Of a stretch of DNA of 64,000 bases, positions 26,669 to 35,180 are shown in pieces. The notes under the pieces were generated by a model, which saw nothing but the letters and a program-made list of their open reading frames with translations, made no database searches and had not been told where the DNA came from. Within the stretch, counting starts at the first letter, position 1. Every line of letters starts with the position of its first letter. A program made the position numbers and the translations under genes. The stretch lies in IMG/VR virus record IMGVR_UViG_3300037485_001979, positions 1 through 64,000 of that record. One strand, 5' to 3'. This DNA is from a virus.

Positions 26669-27685
26669 TCACTTTGTGGCGGGGCCAGTCGCGGTTACCG
26701 GAGGTGTCGATTTGATTGCACCGTTTGTGGCGCTGGCCGGAGGTGCTGGGGGTGTGATCGGGACTACCGCACCGTTTGTCGCACTGCCCGGTGACTTACG
26801 TTGTAGCTGTGCCAACTCCGCTTTCAGGTCATCATTCGTCGGCAATTTAACTGGTGGAGCCCCCACGGGATCAGGTTTTAATAGCATGTTCATTGGATTT
26901 ATGTTATGCGCTGCGTCGAATATCTCCGGTCCAGCTTTATTCAAGTCTACATCGTTGCCAGCCTGTGGCTGCTTTTCCGGCGCTGTCGCTGGGGTTAGTG
27001 CATCCTGCGCTTTACCAAGCCCTTCCCGAATCTGGGGGAATGCCTTGTCGACATGGGGTCCCGCGAAGTAACCCGCGGTTCCGCCGGCGAGGGCAGCGAT
27101 GAGAGCATTGCGCCACTTGTTCTTCTTACTCAGGAGGGCAGCACCCCCACCGGCGAGAGCGGCACCAGTAACGGCACCGATATTGGCGGGGTCCTTGTAG
27201 AACGGGGTTGTCGGGGCGGCGTCTTGGGCAGTCTTCTTGCCAACAACCTTAGCAGGGGCCACCTTTGGTGCAGGGGCTGCTTTTGGCAACACGGCTGGCT
27301 TCGTCGCCGAGCGCGGGGCCATCTTGGCGCCAAGTGCTTCGAGAAAATCCGGTGAAGTCCCCACTGCGTTGCCATCGAAGTCGGCACGTGATGCCGCCGC
27401 TGTTTTGGCGACATCCTTGGCACCTGCTCCAGAGAGAGCACCGAGGCCCTGGCGGATCTGGGGGACCGCTTTGTCGACATGGGGACCCGCGACATAACCA
27501 GCGGCACCCCCAGCCAAAGCAGCGATGAGGGCGTTACGCAACTTGTTCTTCTTACTCAAGAGAGCTGCGCCACCACCGGCGAGAGTGGCACCAGCGACGG
27601 CACCGATATTGGCGGGGTCCTCATAGAAGGGGACTTCAGCAGCTGTTTTAGTCAGGCACAGGGCAAGAAGACGTGTTGGGCGCAT
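26669..27685 (-). CDS. membrane protein with two copies of a Gly-rich module
   Basis: A 338-residue protein starting MRPTRLLALCLTKTAAEVPF, with AGGA before the ATG. Residues about 19-82 and 151-214 are near-identical copies: PFY-DPANIGAV, GAALLSKKNK, RNALIAALAGG, AGPHVDKA, PQIR-GLG. Each copy has a Gly/Ala-rich hydrophobic pair of segments able to form a membrane hairpin. Between and after them are Pro/Ala/Lys-rich linkers. The N-terminus LTKTAAE is a clear example of the recurrent K-x-A-A-E motif. A virion or ejection protein that inserts into membrane is a reasonable guess; function is otherwise unknown. Confidence 0.72.
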   Translation of the reverse strand: MRPTRLLALCLTKTAAEVPFYEDPANIGAVAGATLAGGGAALLSKKNKLRNALIAALAGGAAGYVAGPHVDKAVPQIRQGLGALSGAGAKDVAKTAAASRADFDGNAVGTSPDFLEALGAKMAPRSATKPAVLPKAAPAPKVAPAKVVGKKTAQDAAPTTPFYKDPANIGAVTGAALAGGGAALLSKKNKWRNALIAALAGGTAGYFAGPHVDKAFPQIREGLGKAQDALTPATAPEKQPQAGNDVDLNKAGPEIFDAAHNINPMNMLLKPDPVGAPPVKLPTNDDLKAELAQLQRKSPGSATNGAVVPITPPAPPASATNGAIKSTPPVTATGPATK

Positions 27686-27754
27686 GGTGGATTCCTACTA
27701 TGGGTTATGGGATGACAGGATAACAACTGGATCGGAGACACCAAGATGGTGTGT

Positions 27755-28699
27755 TCATGGGGCAGGCTGGGCTTCCCCTTGTCTGCGGATGGTATCGAAA
27801 ACTACTTGTTGGGCCTTACGCCTCGCCGCTGCCTTGATCTTAGCCAATGCGATTTCCTGGGCTTTAATGGCAGCCGCGGAGCCGACTATGCGCTCTACAG
27901 CTTTCACTTTTACCTGGGTCTCCGGGGATTTCCAGGCAGCTTTGGCGTCATCAACGGCCTCGCCTGCGATTTCCTTGCGGTCGTTCCAGACATCAACGAG
28001 AGTCTTAAATATGGCTGAGTTCTTGAAATCGTCTTTATTCGAGTGCATCAGTGCCGCTGCTAAACGCTTGCCAGTATCCACTCGTGTCGGAGCAAAGACA
28101 TTGCCTGCTCCAGTCATCGCGGCACGTGGGATGGTGTCACCGACGACATTGGGCAGCGTGAGCGCCTTCCGGGGCTGTGTGTAATCCTTGAATACGGGTT
28201 GTTCCTTGAATGTCCGCAGGAGCTCATCGAGGTAGACACGCCCCATCGCACGATTCACGGGGTTGGTGATATTCAGGGATCGCAAAGCAAACATGGGGAG
28301 ATGCTCGGCGACCCGTGCAGGGGATACCGGCAACCCGGTTTCCTTCACGATCATGGCGGCCGCGGAATCATTGGCCCTACTGGCAGCATCCCCGGCTGCG
28401 TATAGTCCGGTTCCCGCTGCGGTGGCCCCGAGCCCTGTGGCCAGGAACTTACCAGGTCTGGTGCCCATGCCCATGACAAGTCTGGGGATCGAGGAGGGGC
28501 CCACCTTAGTGGTCCCCGTCCATTGCTGATACGGAGTCATCTGCCCCTTGGGGGTCATCACGGGTGTGTGGAATTTCTGCACGGCATCAGTGGCCTTGTT
28601 GACCACTGGTTTCACCGCGCTGACCCCGGACTTCGCCGCGTTCCATATCCCGCTAAGACTGGCAGCTGCGGTCTTCGAGATTACACAGGGCAGCCGCAT
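27755..28699 (-). CDS. Ala/Gly-rich membrane-associated virion protein candidate
   Basis: A 314-residue protein starting MRLPCVISKTAAASLSGIWN; its ATG overlaps the stop of the polymerase beta gene (TAATG). A small-residue hydrophobic segment lies at about 95-115 (FLATGLGATAAGTGLYAAGD), and the C-terminal half is helical and basic. The N-terminal SKTAAAS repeats the regional K-x-A-A pattern. Coupling to the polymerase gene and similarity in style to nearby membrane proteins suggest co-packaging or co-assembly. No known family recognised. Confidence 0.68.
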   Translation of the reverse strand: MRLPCVISKTAAASLSGIWNAAKSGVSAVKPVVNKATDAVQKFHTPVMTPKGQMTPYQQWTGTTKVGPSSIPRLVMGMGTRPGKFLATGLGATAAGTGLYAAGDAASRANDSAAAMIVKETGLPVSPARVAEHLPMFALRSLNITNPVNRAMGRVYLDELLRTFKEQPVFKDYTQPRKALTLPNVVGDTIPRAAMTGAGNVFAPTRVDTGKRLAAALMHSNKDDFKNSAIFKTLVDVWNDRKEIAGEAVDDAKAAWKSPETQVKVKAVERIVGSAAAIKAQEIALAKIKAAARRKAQQVVFDTIRRQGEAQPAP

Positions 28700-31600
28700 T
28701 ACTTGGACCCCTTACCAGAGTTCAGGATAACCACGGGGTCGGCGACACCAAGATCCCCCCTGAGGTAGGCCTGGTAGGCGTCCTCCTTGGAGGCAAAGGT
28801 GCGCGGAGTCTTGTTCTTCTTGATACTGGTGGCCAAGTAGAGCCCGGCGAGATAATCCTTGTCAGGCTTGAGATGGACGTCGAAATCAGCGGGGTGCCAG
28901 AGGTTCTTCGAGGGCATCATCTTCTCGATGACATCCCTGACGGCGTCGTGATGCGAGGGCACATGCAAATTGATCTTGTCGCCGTCGAAGTCCAGGTTCG
29001 CCCCGGGTTCGACGACCTGGGGGACCCCAATGTTGTTGCCTCTGGAGAGCACGGGCCAGGCCCCAACATAGTTGTAGCGTTGCAGTGCAGGGGCGCGATC
29101 CCAGTACACGGGGCGAGTCTTCATCTCGTTCTGGAGCTCACGGAGTGCAGCGGGCTTCTGTTCCCGTACAGCCATGACGGCCTCACGAGCACTCCACCCC
29201 GATCGGACGAGACGCCGGATCACATAGGGGCGATACACGGTCCACGCCATGTCCTTGGGGATCGAGACCTGGTCCATGTCGAGTTCGGGGTCCGGGGTGG
29301 CGACACCACGACCCACGGTATCCACGGCCTGGCCGAGCACCTTGCGCTGGAATCTCGCAAACTTGGGGGAGTCGCCGACACCAATGGCGTTCTGGAGAAG
29401 CCCCTTGACGCCCTGTTCGACATGCTTGGGGTTAATGGGGGCACCTAGACCCGCGACGGCTTTGGCAGCCGCGTACATGGCACCGTATTCCTCACCGGCA
29501 TCCCCAAAGGTCTTCTGGGCCTCCGTGTAATTCTTCCCGGACTCCATGAGATCATGGTAGAGATAGTTGGCGTCATGGATGATATCCATTTTACCAGCAC
29601 GTATAACAGGCCTGAACTTCGGAGGTATAACAGGGATCTTGGAGATCATGAGGTCTCCGGGATCGACGCCTGCGGACTTCAGACCACTGAGATAGTTGAG
29701 GGCACGGACATGGACATCACGGGATGACTTCGATCCCGTCTTGACCCCCTGGATGTGCATGGCGATCTCGCGTTCAACATTGATCCCCTTGAGCGCAGTC
29801 TCAATGGCTTCAGGCCCAGTCTTGTCGCCAATCTTCTCCTGCCCACTGAGGACATCGAGGAACCTCTGCTTGGTGAGGCCAAGTATCCGGATGATGGGTT
29901 CCTCCATCACGGGATTCGGGATCTTCTGGGGCAACTCGATCTTGGTGAAGTGGCGGCCATCGGCACCACCTGTCTTCGCGAGATCGAAGAGGCCGCCATC
30001 CTTGGGCTGCATGGTCTCGAAGTCAAAAGTCTCCGATGTCGAGACTGAGTGCTGGGCCAGGGCATCGGTGTCCGCATCAGTCATCGGGGCGAGCTTGAGC
30101 CTGCCCTGGTTCTCACGCACGTTGACCCCGGCACCCTTGAGGAGGGTGAGGAAGTGACCGTGTGCACCCGACGCCTCGGGCATCACGGGATCCATACCAA
30201 GTTTCACGGAGCGCCAGTAGTCATCGTTGCGTTGCCCACGAATCAGCTTGGCGTCTTTCAAAACATTTGTGGCACCGGCACTTAGGAGGCATTGCACGCC
30301 AAGCAGAGCAATTTTCTTACTACCTGAGCTGCCACCTTTGGCAGGCGAATCATCGGATGTGTAACCCCCGGTGTCCCGTGCGGCGAGGCCAGACTCCGCG
30401 GTGTGATGTAACCGCATGAGATGCTGGACCCCAGTGAAGATGCCCTTGATCTTCCGCCCCGTCCTGGGATCAGTGACATCATCGAGTTCATCGACACCGT
30501 TGGCCTTGGCCTCGTTCAACGCGAACTCACCGAGGTCATCGTGGTCAAATGATTTTAGAACGTATGGTTTCCCGGTTTTCTGGGCCACCTTACCTAGCAG
30601 GGTCTCCGCGAGCACTGATGGGTTCGCTCGGGAGATGACCCCAAGGGCATTAACGATGACATCCAAGGGCTTGCCATCCGCACCCACTGGCATCTCACCA
30701 TCGGGAACTATCTGGGAGACGACACCTTTGTTGCCATAGCGTGCTGAGAGCTTGGAGCCCTCAGTCATGGGCTCCACACTGGAGATCATGACCTTGATGC
30801 CCTTGCGGGTTCTCACGACATCTGTGACCTGACCGGGGGTCGAGTGATCCCAGGTCTGCGAGGCATCAGAGAACGCTGATCTCGCCGATGGGGTGACGAC
30901 CCCACCAGGTCTCGGGGTCTTCTTGCGCACCGCGAGGAGCACGGGATCCCCGGGCTGCACAATGGTGCCCTCTTTGATCACACCGTCGTCATCGATACCC
31001 GAGATCTGCTCAGGTTTGTACTTACCCTGGAAGATCGAGGAGTAATCCGCTTTCTTCGTGGAATGAATGTTCTTATCGAGTTCAAGTTCATGTTTGTAGG
31101 CGTGCTGTGAGGACAGCCGGCGAGCCGCGGATTCCGAGATGACAAAACCATCTTCATATGTTCTGCCGCTTCCAACCATATAACCAACATTTAAGTTTGT
31201 ACCCAGTGTTGCCTGGCCTTTGTCATCCGTGAAGTTCGATTTCGCGAGGACATCCCCGGGTTTGAAACTATCACCTTCGCGAACCAATGGTGTGTTGTGC
31301 AGACTTGTTTTACGCGCCAGGGGGTAGTTGTTATACAACTCATGTCGTTCCTTCTTGCCCCCAGCGTAGACGACATCGATGTGGTCTGGTGTCACGGCGA
31401 CAACACGCCCGGGTGCCTTGGCCTTCACGGCGCCCATCCAGGTACCCATGGAGTCATGAATCGAGGTGCCGTCGGGATTCGCGGCTTGAACTAAAGGGGC
31501 CTCAGGCGCTTGTAGCGGGAGGGCCTGTGACGTCATTCTTGCCCCCATCAGGGTTCTCTGTGACTTCGCACCTTGGGTCATCGGGACCATATTGGTGAGC

Positions 31601-33246
31601 CTGGAGAACATCGAGGACCCATGGGGGAGTTCGTAGTCGACCTCTGCGGCGGGCTTCCACTTAATGTCTTCGCCATCGAGAACGCGTACCATCGGTGGCA
31701 ATGGCTTCCCGAGACCGTGCATGCCCACGGACGCCGAGAGCTCGGGATCCCTGGAGATGTCATCCATGGTGACCACGTGGTCCACATACTTTCCATCATC
31801 ACCAGGCAGGGGTACCTTGTAGAACTCGCGCTTCGCCGCTTTCGCGAACTCACCAGGAAACGCAATGGGCTTCTGGGAGGCCTGAAGTGCAGACAGCGTG
31901 ACTTCCTCACCCTTGCGTGATCGCACCTTGAAATAAAGGCGACCATCGGAACCCTTGAGGGCGCCATCGGTGAGACGCATGTCGACACCGATGTTCTGGC
32001 CTTCAGGTGCCCGGATGGGATCAATGATACCGAAGTAGCTGGGCTGGACACCGCGTGCTGAACGCGGTACGGCTTGGTTGGACGAAATCCCGCCCTCGCC
32101 GAGGCGCGTTATGGTCTGACGGGCATCCATGATCTCCAGGGGATTCGTGTCTTCCACTGAGCTCATGAGTCCACTTTGAAACACGCCATCCACTGCTGGG
32201 TTCAGGAGTCCTGGGGATACGTTTCCAAGATTGCCCTCACGGGTCGCCCGCCACAGCAATTTTCGCATGGCGTCACTGCCACGACTCAAGCGTTCCTCGA
32301 AGAAGTCCTCGGGGCCATGGAAACTCTGAAAGGCCTGAGAATCCCGGACATCGTCGGGGACCTCATCACGACTCCGCTTCAACATCTTCGTAGTCGCATT
32401 CAACATGGTGTCGAGATTGAAATTCTTGTACTTGGCTCCCAGCGTGGTCTCAGTGGTTTCCTCGTCGAGCTCGGCTCTTCCAAGGATCTCATGGAGTTTG
32501 TCTTTGAGGAGTTCGGTTGCCGTGTCTTGGTCACCTCGACGCCCCATCTTGGCCACGATCTTACGAGCCTCCTGGGCGTCGTGCCCACCAGGTGGGCGCC
32601 AGTTCGCCTTGAATAGATCATCCCCCCAGGCTTCCCTGATGGTTGCATCGGGGACCCCCATGGATCTCAGCAAGGGGTACAGCCGGGTTCCACTCTGGCC
32701 CACGTTCAACTTGAACACGCCTGTGGAGGGCTCGAGCTGGAGATCGAAGCCCCGACCACTGCCTGGCTTCGGATTCACCTGAGCCTTGACGTCCCCGTTC
32801 TGCTGGCGGAGCACGTAGACCCCGGGGCGCAGGCGCTGCTGGTTCTTGGCGGCCCAAATGGTGCCCCCGCGAACAAAGATGCCACGTGGGGTCAAATGGG
32901 GGACATGCGCAAGGGTGGTCTCGGTTTCATCGACGACTGCACCGGATGCCTTGTCGACCAAGCGAACCCTGCCCTTGATGGCGCGCTGCATGCTCTGACG
33001 AGACATCAGCGCTTTCTTCTCATCACTGAGGCTGGGGTTGTAGTCCTGGGCGTAATCGGAGTCTGCGATCTCAACCCTGTACTTCTCATTCTCGACAGGC
33101 TTCAGGGCACGGACCCCGCGCAGTGCATTCGAGTAGATGGCGTCGCGTTGTCCGCTGACGTCATCAAAACTTCTATGGGTCACCGGGGCTACGGGACTCG
33201 GGCTACCCACGGGGGTATCAAAGGCGCCTTTGAGATCGCCTATCAT
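28699..33246 (-). CDS. RNA polymerase: beta fused to N-terminal half of beta-prime
   Basis: A 1515-residue protein. Beta motifs in order: IDPIRAPEGQNIG (about 410, matching ICPIETPEGPNIG), RTLMGARMTSQALP, GYMVGSGRTYEDGFVISE, SARYGNKGVVSQIVP with VIVNALGVISRANP (about 835-870), and the beta C-terminal HTAESGLAARDTGGYTS (about 954). Beta-prime follows without a break: HFTKIELPQKIPNPV (about 1100), RPVIRAGKMDIIHDANYLY, RKVLGQAVDTVGRGVATP, RPVYWDRAPALQRY (about 1382) and the catalytic NLDFDGDKINLHVP (about 1416-1430) with all three Asp residues. The protein ends soon after, before the bridge helix, which is in the 22498-25548 gene. No alpha or sigma gene was found here. Confidence 0.93.
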   Translation of the reverse strand: MIGDLKGAFDTPVGSPSPVAPVTHRSFDDVSGQRDAIYSNALRGVRALKPVENEKYRVEIADSDYAQDYNPSLSDEKKALMSRQSMQRAIKGRVRLVDKASGAVVDETETTLAHVPHLTPRGIFVRGGTIWAAKNQQRLRPGVYVLRQQNGDVKAQVNPKPGSGRGFDLQLEPSTGVFKLNVGQSGTRLYPLLRSMGVPDATIREAWGDDLFKANWRPPGGHDAQEARKIVAKMGRRGDQDTATELLKDKLHEILGRAELDEETTETTLGAKYKNFNLDTMLNATTKMLKRSRDEVPDDVRDSQAFQSFHGPEDFFEERLSRGSDAMRKLLWRATREGNLGNVSPGLLNPAVDGVFQSGLMSSVEDTNPLEIMDARQTITRLGEGGISSNQAVPRSARGVQPSYFGIIDPIRAPEGQNIGVDMRLTDGALKGSDGRLYFKVRSRKGEEVTLSALQASQKPIAFPGEFAKAAKREFYKVPLPGDDGKYVDHVVTMDDISRDPELSASVGMHGLGKPLPPMVRVLDGEDIKWKPAAEVDYELPHGSSMFSRLTNMVPMTQGAKSQRTLMGARMTSQALPLQAPEAPLVQAANPDGTSIHDSMGTWMGAVKAKAPGRVVAVTPDHIDVVYAGGKKERHELYNNYPLARKTSLHNTPLVREGDSFKPGDVLAKSNFTDDKGQATLGTNLNVGYMVGSGRTYEDGFVISESAARRLSSQHAYKHELELDKNIHSTKKADYSSIFQGKYKPEQISGIDDDGVIKEGTIVQPGDPVLLAVRKKTPRPGGVVTPSARSAFSDASQTWDHSTPGQVTDVVRTRKGIKVMISSVEPMTEGSKLSARYGNKGVVSQIVPDGEMPVGADGKPLDVIVNALGVISRANPSVLAETLLGKVAQKTGKPYVLKSFDHDDLGEFALNEAKANGVDELDDVTDPRTGRKIKGIFTGVQHLMRLHHTAESGLAARDTGGYTSDDSPAKGGSSGSKKIALLGVQCLLSAGATNVLKDAKLIRGQRNDDYWRSVKLGMDPVMPEASGAHGHFLTLLKGAGVNVRENQGRLKLAPMTDADTDALAQHSVSTSETFDFETMQPKDGGLFDLAKTGGADGRHFTKIELPQKIPNPVMEEPIIRILGLTKQRFLDVLSGQEKIGDKTGPEAIETALKGINVEREIAMHIQGVKTGSKSSRDVHVRALNYLSGLKSAGVDPGDLMISKIPVIPPKFRPVIRAGKMDIIHDANYLYHDLMESGKNYTEAQKTFGDAGEEYGAMYAAAKAVAGLGAPINPKHVEQGVKGLLQNAIGVGDSPKFARFQRKVLGQAVDTVGRGVATPDPELDMDQVSIPKDMAWTVYRPYVIRRLVRSGWSAREAVMAVREQKPAALRELQNEMKTRPVYWDRAPALQRYNYVGAWPVLSRGNNIGVPQVVEPGANLDFDGDKINLHVPSHHDAVRDVIEKMMPSKNLWHPADFDVHLKPDKDYLAGLYLATSIKKNKTPRTFASKEDAYQAYLRGDLGVADPVVILNSGKGSK

Positions 33247-33248
33247 GG

Positions 33249-34016
33249 TTACCCCGTGATCTCAGTAGCCGGATCACGTTTCTTGAGAGTTGGAACCATA
33301 ACAGCCATCGGGGTACTCGCCCCCACGTTGTTGAGGTAGTCGCGCATCGCCTTGGCTTTGGCGCGATACTTATTCTCGTCTTTGTTCTTGTTATACGCGT
33401 TCATGGCCACGATGGTTCCCGCGATACCCAGAGGGATCCCAATGGGGGCCAGGACTTCACCGACACCGGCGGCACCACGCATCCCGAGGTCCGCGATGAA
33501 GCCTGCGGTCTTCGGTAACTCAGCGGTATGACTACCGACTTCCGAGGTACCCAGGTTTTCCACATAGACGTCTTCGGCAACCTTCATGGCGCGGGAGAGC
33601 CCGGCATCCGCGGGGTCGGGTTCACCATTGATCAAGGCCTGGACACGTTTTCTGCTGCGCTCCAGTGAGCTCATCGCTTTGGCTTTTCGCTTCTTGTCCA
33701 GGAAACTATCGAGGGCAGACCAGCCACCAACTGCGGACAGGGTGCCAATGCTGCCTTGCACCGCTGTATCCAGAATGTTGTCGGCTGCTGTTTTAACTTT
33801 GATGCCCTGCTTCTTGAGCTCCTTGGCCTCTTCCTCACTGACATCCACGGGGACCTCAACCGCTGAGCTCTCCCCCGGGGGCAACTTGACAGGAGCACGG
33901 GTGCCCGACTTATTGGCGATGTCGTAACCCCATCGGGCCAGACGAGCACCAACACCGAGTCCGAGACCGGCGATAGCTGGGAACGCGACATCACTGTAAG
34001 TAAGATTGAGTGCCAT
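33249..34016 (-). CDS. membrane-associated virion protein candidate
   Basis: A 255-residue protein starting MALNLTYSDVAFPAIAGLGL, with AGGA before the ATG. Hydrophobic small-residue segments lie near the N-terminus (about 13-31) and at about 195-220 (VLAPIGIPLGIAGTIVAMNA). The middle contains the charged VSEEEAKELKKQGIKVKTAAD and a basic KKRKAKAMSSLERSRKRVQ patch. KTAAD and PKTAG sites match the regional motif. The gene stops three bases before the polymerase beta start, so it is in the same operon. Role unknown. Confidence 0.68.
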   Translation of the reverse strand: MALNLTYSDVAFPAIAGLGLGVGARLARWGYDIANKSGTRAPVKLPPGESSAVEVPVDVSEEEAKELKKQGIKVKTAADNILDTAVQGSIGTLSAVGGWSALDSFLDKKRKAKAMSSLERSRKRVQALINGEPDPADAGLSRAMKVAEDVYVENLGTSEVGSHTAELPKTAGFIADLGMRGAAGVGEVLAPIGIPLGIAGTIVAMNAYNKNKDENKYRAKAKAMRDYLNNVGASTPMAVMVPTLKKRDPATEITG

Positions 34017-34025
34017 GACGGGATC

Positions 34026-34448
34026 CTATTGTTCCGGGGACGCCTGTAGAGGGGCGAATCGGCGCGGGGGTCGAGGTGATCCAGGAAGTCCGTAATCGAG
34101 TGCAGACCATCGCATGAATGCTTTATACTTTCCGGTCTTCTCGGAGAAATCCACCCGATTCTCAGATAACACTGCACGGGCCTCAGCGATGTCCTGCCAA
34201 ACCCTACGATAGGCTTCCAGGTGGTCTGGGTTATCGAGATCGAATACGGCGACCTCAGGAGTATAGAACTCCTGGACTTGTTTGGAGTCGGGATCCTTGG
34301 GATGGATCAGTGGGACTTCCCCAGTGATCGGGACTTCACGTGGTGCCGTGTGGCGTACCACCCGCATGCCCTGAGGCAGGGGTACCCGGGTGCCCTGGAG
34401 GACCTGGTTGGCGTTAATGGTTCCTGGAGGCAGGGGGTTAGAGCTCAT
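34026..34448 (-). CDS. unknown 140-residue soluble protein
   Basis: A 140-residue protein starting MSSNPLPPGTINANQVLQGT. It is soluble, Pro-rich at both ends, with a mixed core (VAVFDLDNPDHLEAYRRVWQDIAEAR) and a DFSEKTGKYKAFMRW segment. It lies between two membrane-associated genes and is tightly spaced on both sides. No motif or family recognised; probably part of the same assembly or virion operon. Confidence 0.66.
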   Translation of the reverse strand: MSSNPLPPGTINANQVLQGTRVPLPQGMRVVRHTAPREVPITGEVPLIHPKDPDSKQVQEFYTPEVAVFDLDNPDHLEAYRRVWQDIAEARAVLSENRVDFSEKTGKYKAFMRWSALDYGLPGSPRPPRRFAPLQASPEQ

Positions 34449-34451
34449 CTC

Positions 34452-35180
34452 TCAGAACCTCATGGATTGTTTGGGGGCCGTGCGCTTGGCAAGAATAGAT
34501 GACAAAATCTTATTCGTGCGCTGTGACTTCAACTGATCCGCTTTCTGCTCTAGGAGTCGCTTCTCAACCATGACACGCTCGATGTCTTCATCAGTGGCGT
34601 CTTCCCCAAAGATATGCCCCATTGTGGTCCCCGCGGTACCATAGAGCCCAGCGGACGCCGAGGTCACACCTTTGATCGGTGCGGTGACCAGAGTGGGGTC
34701 CACGAGAAACGAGGCGGCTTCCTTGACGTGACCAGTCTTACAGAACCCGGGGTGATCGATGAGCCCAGAGGCCCGGGCACCCTCGAGGTACCCAAGTCTG
34801 ACCGCGTTGCGGACGTCCCGCTCAATCGCGAGTTTAATGAGTTCTGCCGGCTTCATTTTTGCTGTCTCCATTCCAGTTTTCATATTGAGTAGCGTCCCCA
34901 ACCCAGCCCCAATGGTCTTCATTGTCGACGCCGTGGAATCGCTGACCCCCAGCCACTTCGCCGCGAGGGCACCGATGCCGAGGCCGACGCCGGCGCCCAG
35001 GGCACCCTGGACGACCTGAGTAGGCGTGATCCAGGGTTTGGCTGCCGGCTGCTGAGCTGCGGCACGATCAATGATCTCAATGCTCTTCACCTTGTCCCAA
35101 AGATTCAAGGATGGGTCAGTGAAGACCCTGTCCTTGGCATCGCTCACCGCGATCATAGCCGCTGCGGATTCCATAGTCAT
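34452..35180 (-). CDS. small Gly-rich membrane protein, unknown
   Basis: A 242-residue protein starting MTMESAAAMIAVSDAKDRVF; its ATG overlaps the stop of the 1901-residue gene (ATGA). A Gly/Ala-rich membrane segment lies at about 56-76 (VVQGALGAGVGLGIGALAAK), with a second small-residue stretch around 88-100. The C-terminal third is charged and helical (DIERVMVEKRLLEQKADQLK). HVKEAASF resembles the recurrent K-x-A-A site. Possibly a partner of the giant protein encoded just before it. Confidence 0.68.
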   Translation of the reverse strand: MTMESAAAMIAVSDAKDRVFTDPSLNLWDKVKSIEIIDRAAAQQPAAKPWITPTQVVQGALGAGVGLGIGALAAKWLGVSDSTASTMKTIGAGLGTLLNMKTGMETAKMKPAELIKLAIERDVRNAVRLGYLEGARASGLIDHPGFCKTGHVKEAASFLVDPTLVTAPIKGVTSASAGLYGTAGTTMGHIFGEDATDEDIERVMVEKRLLEQKADQLKSQRTNKILSSILAKRTAPKQSMRF

